Positions 1-6,143 of a stretch of 6,644 bases of DNA are shown here, one piece after another. The notes below the pieces were generated by a model. The model did not search any database and had not been told where the DNA came from. It saw nothing but the letters and a program-made list of their open reading frames with translations. The DNA comes from Bacillota bacterium (GTDB lineage: Bacteria; Bacillota; Bacilli; Lactobacillales; Aerococcaceae): positions 1 to 6,644 of the forward strand of contig JAEZWY010000211.1 in NCBI GenBank assembly GCA_023442905.1, read 5' to 3'. A program made the translations under genes and the position numbers. The number at the start of each line of letters is the position of its first letter. Position 1 is the first letter of the stretch.

Positions 1-23
1 AATACAGAAGGTGTGAATAGATT

Positions 24-1223
24 ATGACAGATAGAGTAGCTGGGTTACCATATACAGCTGTGTACAAAGGATTGAATTTACTTTTAGCCCAAGATACAGA
101 TATTGTTCCTAATATTGTAGGGCATGGTGGAATTGGTAAATCGCAAATGATTCGAGATTTAGCTAAAAATAATGATTTTGCTTACTTTGAAATTACCTGT
201 TCTTTACTGCAACCAGGTGATTTAACTATGCCGGTTCCAAAAGAAGACCATATTAAATATTATCTAAATCCACAAATTCAAGGAGCGATTACAGCAGCAG
301 AAGCGGATCCAGACCGTAAAGTGATTCTTTTCTTGGACGAATTTAACCGACCGATTGCTATGGTGCAAGGAGAATTGATGAACTTAGTGCTACAACGTAA
401 TTTGATGGGACAAGCTTTACCTGATAATGTGGTTATTATTACGGCTGAAAACCCTTCAAGTGATGTAGAAGGGTTTGAAAATACGTCATATGCAACCAAT
501 GCTCGTGATATGGCTATTAATGACCGGACGATGCGAATTAGAATGGGCGCTAACTTAGAAGATTGGATTAGTTCTTTTGCCAAAAAGACACAAGTTAACA
601 ATCCAAATCGTACGATGATTCATCCATTGATTACAGAATTTCTGCAAGCAGACGGTCGCCAATACTTTATCGTCATTGATGAAACGAGAGATAAGAATCC
701 AACACCTCGTGCATATGAACGACTATCCAACTTATTATATGCCTTTGAGGATGCGGGACATGATATTTATCATTTAGCAGATGATTATCTTGAATTCTTG
801 ATTGAGGGTATTGAAGGAAACATTGGTGATGAGGCTGGTCAAGTCTTTATGACTTTTTTGAGACAACAACAAACTGATTTCATTAAACCAACCGAAGTTG
901 TGCAATCAACAGGATCTCATCTACCCGAAAGTATTTTAGATAGATATCAAGCTATGCCAATAGTACGCCGTAAACGCGTCATAGAAGATTTAACAGATTA
1001 TATTGTGCATCAATCAGATTTAATTGAAGATGGCGATCTAATTAGCCGTTATACAGATATCTTTGTGGTTTCAGAGCCTGATGAAATTTATATTTTGATT
1101 AAACGGATGCATGACGCACCGGCTGATTCAGCAATAGCACGATTTTATAAAGCTTTAAATCAAAATGATAACTTTGTTGAGAAAACCTTTGATATTACAA
1201 TGGCCGTCAATGCCAATGAGTAA
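24..1223 (+). CDS. MoxR-like AAA+ ATPase, partner of the downstream VWA protein
   Basis: A cytoplasmic AAA+ ATPase of 399 aa. Seen in the sequence: Walker A GHGGIGKS (residues 33-40, Lys39), Walker B VILFLDE (100-106) running into the MoxR-like LDEFNR, a sensor-1 Asn in TAENP (Asn143), a candidate arginine finger in NDRTMR (Arg168), and a sensor-2-like PTPRAYERL (Arg229). The C-terminal part, from about residue 240, is helical and acidic and has no motif I recognise. There is no signal peptide or membrane segment. MoxR-family ATPases are usually encoded beside VWA proteins and are thought to use ATP to remodel or activate a client, sometimes by metal insertion; the next gene fits that pattern. 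The ATG at 24 follows AGAAGGTG (6-13) at good spacing. Reading frame 1 of the upstream bases ends in a TGA (25-27) that overlaps this ATG, so a further gene may precede it. The promoter is outside the window. The family call is firm; the client is unknown. Confidence 0.88.
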   Translation: MTDRVAGLPYTAVYKGLNLLLAQDTDIVPNIVGHGGIGKSQMIRDLAKNNDFAYFEITCSLLQPGDLTMPVPKEDHIKYYLNPQIQGAITAAEADPDRKVILFLDEFNRPIAMVQGELMNLVLQRNLMGQALPDNVVIITAENPSSDVEGFENTSYATNARDMAINDRTMRIRMGANLEDWISSFAKKTQVNNPNRTMIHPLITEFLQADGRQYFIVIDETRDKNPTPRAYERLSNLLYAFEDAGHDIYHLADDYLEFLIEGIEGNIGDEAGQVFMTFLRQQQTDFIKPTEVVQSTGSHLPESILDRYQAMPIVRRKRVIEDLTDYIVHQSDLIEDGDLISRYTDIFVVSEPDEIYILIKRMHDAPADSAIARFYKALNQNDNFVEKTFDITMAVNANE

Positions 1224-1240
1224 AAGATTGTATGGAAGAA

Positions 1241-1256
1241 AGTAGGTGTTTAAGTG
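1241..1256 (+). promoter_or_regulatory. Ribosome binding site and GTG start of the VWA gene
   Basis: AGTAGGTG (1241-1248) lies five bases before a GTG codon at 1254. A TAA in the same frame ends at 1253, so the reading frame cannot begin earlier. The next in-frame ATG (1317) would remove 21 residues. GTG is therefore the preferred start. Confidence 0.7.
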
Positions 1257-2810
1257 TCTGAGAATGAATTATTTTCCGCCTTCGAGTTTGAAAATATTGA
1301 AACTACTTTTCGGAAAATGAGAATTGCATATATTACCTTTTTAAATCATGGCCAATATGAGGACTATGAAAAATTTAGTGATGCACAAAATCAACTGTTG
1401 GGCATACTGACGGCTAGTTTAATGAATCATCAAGATTCGCAAAAGGGTGCAAGAGATGTTCTTTTCGCTGGGATTCTTTTTCATACAGACCGAGAAATGA
1501 ATGGGTCACTCGCCAAACCAATTACCATTGGCTTTCGCGGATTAGACTTGGTTATGACAATTAACCCTATTTTATTTTACCTTTACTATGAAACACCTGC
1601 TGGAATGTTGGCGGCGATTAGACAGATGTGTTATCACGTCTTATTTGGCCATATTGTCGAATATGATTGGGCCTTTAAGGATGAAGAATCAGCTAAAGTG
1701 ATGAGTGTCGCGATGGAAGCTGAAGTGAATCAATATGTGGATGATTTACCAGATACCGTAGTAACTTTAAAATGGGTGAAGCATATTACAGAAGATCGCC
1801 TTATTTTACCAAAAGCTGGGACGCTATATTACTATAATGAATTAAAAGCAGTAAAGAATGATCCGAAAAGACAAGGGCACAACCGGACGGAATCAACCTT
1901 TAATAAAATGTTAGGTTCTGGTCAAATGGATGATTTATATAGTCAATTAGCAGGCAATTTTGACCCAAATAAAGCAGAAGAACTGCGAATTGATTCAGCC
2001 AAGCAATTAAGAGAGGAAATGAAAAATAACCGTACCATGCAGCCTATTACGCCTAATAGTCAGCATTCGGACTTATATCGGAAGTTGATGAATGGTTTAA
2101 TTAAAGATTCTTATAGTCAAATGACTGAAGAATTACGATTAAAATTATCAAGTGAAGTGAAAGTCAGCATCGATCAAATTACTAAGCAACGGGCATTAAA
2201 CTGGCGAGATGTTATTAAGAGAGGCATGGGTACGTCTTTAGTCCCTTATAAACTGTCTAAAAATCGTATGAATAGACGACAGCCACATCGAGTGGATTTA
2301 CCAGGTCGTGTTTTAGATACGGCTAGTCGATTAGTGGCATTCTTTGATACCTCAGCTTCACAGAATGAAGAAGCCTTGGCATATTCATTAGGTGAGTTAG
2401 CCAATATACAAAAGACTTTACACGCTGAAGTATGGGTAGTCCATGTGGATACGACTGTCCAGTATGCAAAACAGTTATCATTTCAATCTTTAAAAGATAT
2501 GGAATTTGCTGGACGAGGAGGCACCAGTTTTGCCCCGGCCTATCAATGGCTTCATGACCAAGGTTTTACCAATGAAGATACTATAGCAGTCTACTTTACA
2601 GATGGTTATGGAGATGATGATTTTGAACGGTATGGGTTCACGAATATGTATTGGATTCTAACAGAAACTGAAGTGGGCGACCCATCTCCTTTATCTACGG
2701 ATGGTGAAGGTAAGGTCTTATACCTGAAAGCTGATGAACGTTATAACCGCCATATCTTGCGCCATCATAAAAATGCGCCAATTAATCACCAGCAAAGTGA
2801 TCATATTTAG
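1254..2810 (+). CDS. VWA-like protein with degenerate N-terminal metallopeptidase-type domain (DUF2201 family)
   Basis: A soluble protein of 518 aa that probably works with the AAA+ ATPase encoded 30 bp upstream. The N-terminal half resembles the putative metallopeptidase region DUF2201_N. The position of HExxHxxxxH is occupied by QMCYHVLFGH (124-133), which keeps His128 and His133 but lacks the first His and the Glu. The family-like segment VNQYVDDLP (158-166) follows. Residues 200-345 form a polar, charged, mostly helical linker. The C-terminal VWA-like domain (about 357-495) has an intact MIDAS: DTSAS (Asp365, Ser367, Ser369), Thr424 in GRGGTSF and Asp450 in YFTDGYGD, so it should bind a divalent metal and a protein partner. 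The start is GTG; an in-frame TAA lies directly before it (1251-1253) and AGGTG (1244-1248) is the ribosome site, while the next in-frame ATG is codon 22. The family is well supported. The biological role is not known, and peptidase activity looks unlikely. Confidence 0.85.
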   Translation: MSENELFSAFEFENIETTFRKMRIAYITFLNHGQYEDYEKFSDAQNQLLGILTASLMNHQDSQKGARDVLFAGILFHTDREMNGSLAKPITIGFRGLDLVMTINPILFYLYYETPAGMLAAIRQMCYHVLFGHIVEYDWAFKDEESAKVMSVAMEAEVNQYVDDLPDTVVTLKWVKHITEDRLILPKAGTLYYYNELKAVKNDPKRQGHNRTESTFNKMLGSGQMDDLYSQLAGNFDPNKAEELRIDSAKQLREEMKNNRTMQPITPNSQHSDLYRKLMNGLIKDSYSQMTEELRLKLSSEVKVSIDQITKQRALNWRDVIKRGMGTSLVPYKLSKNRMNRRQPHRVDLPGRVLDTASRLVAFFDTSASQNEEALAYSLGELANIQKTLHAEVWVVHVDTTVQYAKQLSFQSLKDMEFAGRGGTSFAPAYQWLHDQGFTNEDTIAVYFTDGYGDDDFERYGFTNMYWILTETEVGDPSPLSTDGEGKVLYLKADERYNRHILRHHKNAPINHQQSDHI

Positions 2811-2815
2811 GAGAG
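2809..2815 (+). promoter_or_regulatory. Ribosome binding site overlapping the upstream stop codon
   Basis: AGGAGAG shares its first two bases with the TAG stop of the VWA gene (2808-2810) and sits four bases before the ATG at 2820. This arrangement favours translational coupling and fixes the start of the small gene. Confidence 0.75.
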
Positions 2816-2819
2816 TTAT

Positions 2820-3269
2820 ATGGATTCTATAAATATCAAAAAAGCTTTAGTTAAGGCCCAAATGGGTGACTATACTGCTATGGTGAAAGATATACCATAT
2901 GCCACATTTGAAAAATTGAATATCCCCTTACAATTTGATTTCAAGAAAATTGATGAAGAAGTTGCTGCTTATATTGTAGCGAATGGTTATTTAGAGATGT
3001 TTCCTAGCCAGATGAACCAATTAAATCTTCTGCAAAAAGGGAATCGCTTTAGGTTAGAAATCGGTATTTCTAGTGAGATGGACGATCAATTTCTGGAAGA
3101 ATCATGGACTAGATATGAAACAATAAAGCGGACTGACTTAACTAATGAAAAAAAGGAATCGATGATCAGTCGAACTGGAAGTCAAATTTCTATGTGGGAT
3201 AAATTAATAGCTAATGATATCCCCGAATTAAAGAAACGCCAAGAAATACTATTTAAAGAATTTGAATAA
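2820..3269 (+). CDS. Hypothetical protein, third gene of the AAA+/VWA cluster
   Basis: I do not recognise this 149-aa protein. It has no signal peptide, no membrane segment and no cysteine or histidine, so a Cys/His metal site or a thiol chemistry is excluded. The first part (about 1-50) looks helical with KIDEEVAAYIV around residues 43-53. A middle part includes FRLEIGISSEMDD (77-89). The last third is strongly charged and probably helical, ending ELKKRQEILFKEFE. The ATG lies nine bases after the stop of the VWA gene, and its ribosome site AGGAGAG (2809-2815) overlaps that stop codon, so the two are almost certainly co-transcribed and co-translated in sequence. A strong terminator follows, which makes this the last gene of the unit. 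The context suggests an accessory subunit, adaptor or client of the ATPase/VWA pair, but this is inferred from position only. That it is a real gene is well supported by the ribosome site, spacing and composition. Confidence 0.75.
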   Translation: MDSINIKKALVKAQMGDYTAMVKDIPYATFEKLNIPLQFDFKKIDEEVAAYIVANGYLEMFPSQMNQLNLLQKGNRFRLEIGISSEMDDQFLEESWTRYETIKRTDLTNEKKESMISRTGSQISMWDKLIANDIPELKKRQEILFKEFE

Positions 3270-3276
3270 GCAAGCT

Positions 3277-3313
3277 AAAAAGGTCAGAAGTATCGAAAAC
3301 TCCTGACCTTTTT
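3277..3313. terminator. Bidirectional intrinsic terminator between convergent genes
   Basis: The left arm AGGTCAGaAGT (3281-3291) pairs with the right arm ACTcCTGACCT (3299-3309), with a single A/C mismatch and a 7-base loop (3292-3298). It is flanked by AAAAA on the left (3277-3281) and TTTTT on the right (3309-3313), so the RNA of either strand forms a GC-containing hairpin followed by a U run. It lies eight bases after the stop of the 149-aa gene and 33 bases past the end of the convergent RpiR gene, so it can end both transcripts. Confidence 0.85.
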
Positions 3314-3346
3314 ATTGCGAATAAAACTGTATTTATCAATAAGTGA

Positions 3347-4105
3347 TTATTGTTTTTCATGAATTAGATTGAGTAAAATTTCTACAAAAACTGTTGGTAA
3401 GGATTGTAAGTCGACGATTGACTTAGCAGAGGTGGTACGACCAGGTAAGACAATTGTATGATTGAAAAAGCGTTTTAATTCAGATCTGGGATTAAGGGTA
3501 ATCAAGAAAGTGTTTTCTAAAGATGCACTTGGAATGGCTTCAAGAAAAGCCGTTGCATTGGTATTATTACCCGTTATTGAGAAAAATATTAAAGTAGCAT
3601 TCTCAGAAAGAGTGTTGACATAATGGCCGCCAGTAACGAAATTATCCGAAAACATTGACATTATACCAAGATCTAATAAACCAAGAGATAAGGCTCTAGC
3701 TGGAATTGAAGATAAATGCATACCAAATATATAATTCATTTCATGGTTTAATAAAGCCTCTACCAACTTGTTTAATTCAGTTTCATCAATCGACTTAAAA
3801 TCAATAAGTGTGTTTGAAAACTCATTGATATAACGATCAATAAACGAGTGTGCATCTTGTGGCTCGAGTTGACGATTACCTTTCAAATAATGAATAAACT
3901 CAAAGCGGAAATCTTTGTAGCCATTATAGCCTAACGTCTGACAGAAACGTAAGACTGCTGAAGTTGAAGTGTCAGCACGGTTTGCTAATTTAGTAATTGT
4001 AAATGTTTCAATATGCTGTGGATTGTCTAATATATAAGTAGCTACTTTAGCTTCTGAATTTGAGAAATCCTTTTGGTGTAGATGGATATTATCGATAATC
4101 GTCAT
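3347..4105 (-). CDS. RpiR-family transcriptional regulator (HTH plus SIS domain)
   Basis: A 252-aa DNA-binding regulator of the RpiR family, close to the usual length of that family. The N-terminal HTH (about 1-77) has the typical form: an N-terminal SNSEAKVATYIL, then TITKLANRADTSTSAVLRFCQTLGYNGYKDF (36-66). The C-terminal part (about 110-250) is a SIS domain, which in this family binds a phosphosugar; NYIFGMHLSSIPA (124-136) and FFSITGNNTN (174-183) match its two ligand loops. The second glycine of the first loop is His130 here. The ATG has a strong AGAGGAG ribosome site (complement of 4114-4120). The gene diverges from the PTS operon across a region with a perfect palindrome, so it is very likely the local regulator of beta-glucoside uptake and of itself. 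RpiR proteins act as activators or repressors; which applies here is not shown by the sequence. Confidence 0.9.
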   Translation of the reverse strand: MTIIDNIHLHQKDFSNSEAKVATYILDNPQHIETFTITKLANRADTSTSAVLRFCQTLGYNGYKDFRFEFIHYLKGNRQLEPQDAHSFIDRYINEFSNTLIDFKSIDETELNKLVEALLNHEMNYIFGMHLSSIPARALSLGLLDLGIMSMFSDNFVTGGHYVNTLSENATLIFFSITGNNTNATAFLEAIPSASLENTFLITLNPRSELKRFFNHTIVLPGRTTSAKSIVDLQSLPTVFVEILLNLIHEKQ

Positions 4106-4136
4106 ACTGACCGCTCCTCTATATAATCTCTAACCT

Positions 4137-4165
4137 ATTTTAAGTTTCTTTGACAATTTTGTCAA
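4137..4165 (-). promoter_or_regulatory. Promoter of the RpiR-family regulator gene
   Basis: On the minus strand, TTGACA (complement of 4160-4165) is a consensus -35 box, and TAAAAT (complement of 4137-4142) is a near-consensus -10 box, separated by exactly 17 bp. The predicted start near 4130 leaves a short leader of about 25 bases that contains the AGAGGAG ribosome site. The -35 box lies inside the perfect inverted repeat 4144-4171, which suggests autoregulation. Confidence 0.75.
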
Positions 4166-4171
4166 AGAAAC
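4144..4171. promoter_or_regulatory. Perfect inverted repeat, probable operator of the RpiR-family regulator
   Basis: GTTTCTTTGACAA (4144-4156) and its exact reverse complement TTGTCAAAGAAAC (4159-4171) are separated by two bases, giving two perfect 13-base arms. It covers the -35 box and most of the spacer of the regulator promoter. Its centre is about 60 bp upstream of the predicted PTS transcription start. A dimeric or tetrameric regulator bound here could block its own promoter and activate the PTS promoter from upstream. The repeat is seen directly; the assignment to the RpiR protein is an inference from position. It has no U run after it, so it is not an intrinsic terminator. Confidence 0.75.
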
Positions 4172-4182
4172 ACGACAATTTG

Positions 4183-4211
4183 TTGACAACGCTTTCATTT
4201 TCAATTAATAT
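4183..4211 (+). promoter_or_regulatory. Promoter of the PTS/glucosidase operon
   Basis: TTGACA (4183-4188) is a consensus -35 box. TAATAT (4206-4211) is a moderate -10 box (four of six consensus bases) at 17 bp spacing. Transcription should begin near 4218, giving a leader of about 54 bases. The weak -10 box fits a promoter that needs an activator. The -35 box overlaps a cre site. Confidence 0.65.
4184..4197 (+). promoter_or_regulatory. cre site (CcpA binding, carbon catabolite repression)
   Basis: TGACAACGCTTTCA fits every position of the published cre consensus TGWNANCGNTNWCA. It overlaps the -35 box of the PTS promoter, a position where bound CcpA would exclude RNA polymerase. This predicts repression of the operon in the presence of glucose or another preferred sugar. 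Confidence 0.8.
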
Positions 4212-4219
4212 CTAGTTAA

Positions 4220-4231
4220 GATAATATTATC
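4220..4231. repeat. 12-bp perfect palindrome at the predicted transcription start
   Basis: GATAATATTATC equals its own reverse complement and lies immediately after the predicted start of the PTS transcript. It could be a minor operator, or a chance result of AT-rich sequence. No protein can be assigned to it. Confidence 0.4.
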
Positions 4232-4255
4232 AAGTTTCCGTAACAAAATTATCAC

Positions 4256-4263
4256 GAAAAGGA
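4256..4263 (+). promoter_or_regulatory. Ribosome binding site that decides the PTS start codon
   Basis: GAAAAGGA ends at 4263. An ATG at 4266 is only two bases away, too close for efficient initiation. The in-frame ATG at 4272 is eight bases away, which is ideal. The second ATG also gives the usual family N-terminus MDYKKLAKDI. Confidence 0.75.
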
Positions 4264-4271
4264 CAATGATT

Positions 4272-6125
4272 ATGGACTATAAAAAATTAGCTAAAGATAT
4301 TGTTGCAAATGTAGGTGGAGAAGATAACATTCAAGTAGTGAATCATTGCATGACCCGTCTGCGTTTTAATCTAAAGGATAATTCTAAACCTGATAAGAAA
4401 GTATTAGAAGGGTTAGAAGGCGTGTTAGGTGTTGTATATGCTGGAGACCAATACATGGTTATATTGGGTCAACACTTACTACCAACCTATGAAGAGATTG
4501 TGAATAACTACCATGTTAAAGCTGGGGAAAGTATTGATGAAAACTTAGATGATTTATCAAATACAAAAGAACCTTTAAGTTTTAAAAATGCAGGTGGCCG
4601 ACTCATTGGTTTTATTTCTTCATCTGTAACGCCATTGATTCCTGGGTTAATTGCAGGTGGGATGTTAAAAGTGGTGTTGCTGCTAGTCGTTACTTTCCTA
4701 TCTCCTGAGTTTGCTGAAAGCTCCTCTCATCAATTGTTATCAGCGATTGCTGATGCACCATTTTACTTCATGCCGTTAATCGTGGCCTATGGGGCAGCAA
4801 CGAAACTAGGAGGGACCCCAGTTTATTCTATTGTTGCAGCAGCTGCTCTCTTGCACGGCAATTATACTGGTTTAGTGACTGAAGCAGCTACTAATGTGAA
4901 TTTATTTGGTATTAATGTTCCGCTATTAAGTTATGGAACTTCTTTATTACCGGCCTTATTAATTGCAGTGGTGGCTTACTATGCAGAGAAATACCTCAAT
5001 AAAATTGTACCCGGTATTTTTAAATCAGTATTTGTCGGTATGGGGACTGTTTTAATTGCAGGTGGATTGGCTTTCATAGTGCTTGGTCCATTAGGTAATA
5101 TGCTTGGTCAAGTGATTGCATCAGTATTTATGTTTTTAAGTGGCACGATAGGACCAATTGCAGTTGGTTTACTTGCTGCAGCACTCCCTTGGATGGTAAT
5201 GACTGGAATGCATACGGCAATTGCGCCATTTATGACACAATTACTTGTAAATCCGGGATACGATGCAATTATTCGTCCAGCTTTCTTACTACATAATATG
5301 GCAGAAGGTGGTGCCAACCTTGGTGTCGCAGCTAGAACAAAGAATGCTAAATTACGTAGTGAATGTATTTCATTAGCTATTGGTTGTATTGTTGCAGGTG
5401 TTACAGAGCCGGCTATATACGGGGTTAACTTAAAGTATCGTAAACCGATGTATGGTGTAATGGCTGGTGGTTTTGTTGGTGGTGTGGTTGCAAGTTTATT
5501 AGGTGCACGTGTATATATTATGGGATACTCCAACCTTTTAGCCTTGCCGATTTTCCAAGAAACAGTGATGGCGATCGTGATAGGTATTGTAGCAACAATT
5601 GTTACTGCAGCAGTTGTAACCTATATGTTAGGGATCGATGAGACAGAGAGTGTTGACCTAGCAGAACCAGTTAAAGCACTTTATCCGGATGATGCTATTG
5701 TAGCGATTACAGAAGGCGATTTGCTGCCTTTGACAGAAGTGAATGATCAAACCTTTTCGAAAAAAATGCTAGGAGATGGCGTAGCTTTTAAATTAGATAG
5801 TGACTTTATTTGTGCGCCAGCAAATGGTCAATTAACAACCCTTTTCCCAACAGGGCATGCTTTTGGCATTACCACTAAAGAAGGTATTGAATTACTGGTT
5901 CATATTGGGATTGATACTGTGAATTTGAAAGGTGAAGGGTTTGATGTACTAGTTGAACAAGGCGAGGAAGTGCGTGCAGGAGAACCAATTGTTCGGGTAG
6001 ACCGTGAAAAAGTTACTGCAGCAGGATATGACCTAACAACTATGTTAATTCTAACCAATGACTTTGATCATGAAATTCAATTAAATAATCAGGGGCAAGT
6101 GAAAGTCGGGACAAGCTTAAATTAA
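4272..6125 (+). CDS. PTS beta-glucoside permease, EIIBCA fusion (bgl type)
   Basis: A membrane sugar transporter of 617 aa that takes up a beta-glucoside and phosphorylates it using the PEP phosphotransferase chain. Residue numbers count from the ATG at 4272. The EIIB domain (about 1-85) has the phosphocysteine Cys26 in VNHCMTRLRF. The EIIC domain (about 105-455) has many membrane segments and the conserved GMHTAIAP (312-319) and GVTEPAIYG (376-384). The EIIA domain (about 490-605) has APANG, TGHAFGI (His529) and LLVHIGIDTVNL (His544, the expected phosphohistidine). Domain order and length are those of BglF-type permeases and no domain is broken. An ATG six bases earlier would add two residues but is too close to the ribosome site. 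It is followed 18 bases later by a GH1 glucosidase, which supports a substrate such as cellobiose, salicin or arbutin; the exact sugar cannot be read from the sequence. Regulation appears to be by the divergent RpiR protein and CcpA. Confidence 0.93.
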   Translation: MDYKKLAKDIVANVGGEDNIQVVNHCMTRLRFNLKDNSKPDKKVLEGLEGVLGVVYAGDQYMVILGQHLLPTYEEIVNNYHVKAGESIDENLDDLSNTKEPLSFKNAGGRLIGFISSSVTPLIPGLIAGGMLKVVLLLVVTFLSPEFAESSSHQLLSAIADAPFYFMPLIVAYGAATKLGGTPVYSIVAAAALLHGNYTGLVTEAATNVNLFGINVPLLSYGTSLLPALLIAVVAYYAEKYLNKIVPGIFKSVFVGMGTVLIAGGLAFIVLGPLGNMLGQVIASVFMFLSGTIGPIAVGLLAAALPWMVMTGMHTAIAPFMTQLLVNPGYDAIIRPAFLLHNMAEGGANLGVAARTKNAKLRSECISLAIGCIVAGVTEPAIYGVNLKYRKPMYGVMAGGFVGGVVASLLGARVYIMGYSNLLALPIFQETVMAIVIGIVATIVTAAVVTYMLGIDETESVDLAEPVKALYPDDAIVAITEGDLLPLTEVNDQTFSKKMLGDGVAFKLDSDFICAPANGQLTTLFPTGHAFGITTKEGIELLVHIGIDTVNLKGEGFDVLVEQGEEVRAGEPIVRVDREKVTAAGYDLTTMLILTNDFDHEIQLNNQGQVKVGTSLN

Positions 6126-6143
6126 GAAAGGAAGCATCAAAAT

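Noticed and set aside
449..476. Nine-base perfect hairpin AAACCCTTC / GAAGGGTTT with a 10-base loop
   Set aside because: It lies inside the ATPase coding sequence at the sensor-1 region and no U run follows, so it is not a terminator; no regulatory role can be supported.
278..601. Minus-strand open frame of 107 codons inside the ATPase gene
   Set aside because: It lies wholly over the Walker B, sensor-1 and arginine-finger coding region of a clear gene, and its translation has no recognisable domain.
4150..4178. Plus-strand promoter using the TTGACA at 4150
   Set aside because: At 17 bp spacing the -10 position reads CGACAA, which is not promoter-like; the TTGACA at 4183 with TAATAT is much better.
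5108..5533. Minus-strand open frame of 141 codons inside the PTS gene
   Set aside because: It is antisense to the EIIC membrane domain and its proline/alanine-rich translation is the expected shadow of Gly/Ala-rich coding sequence.
6126..6143. Terminator or promoter between the PTS and glucosidase genes
   Set aside because: The 18-base gap holds only a ribosome binding site, with no hairpin or -10/-35 pair.
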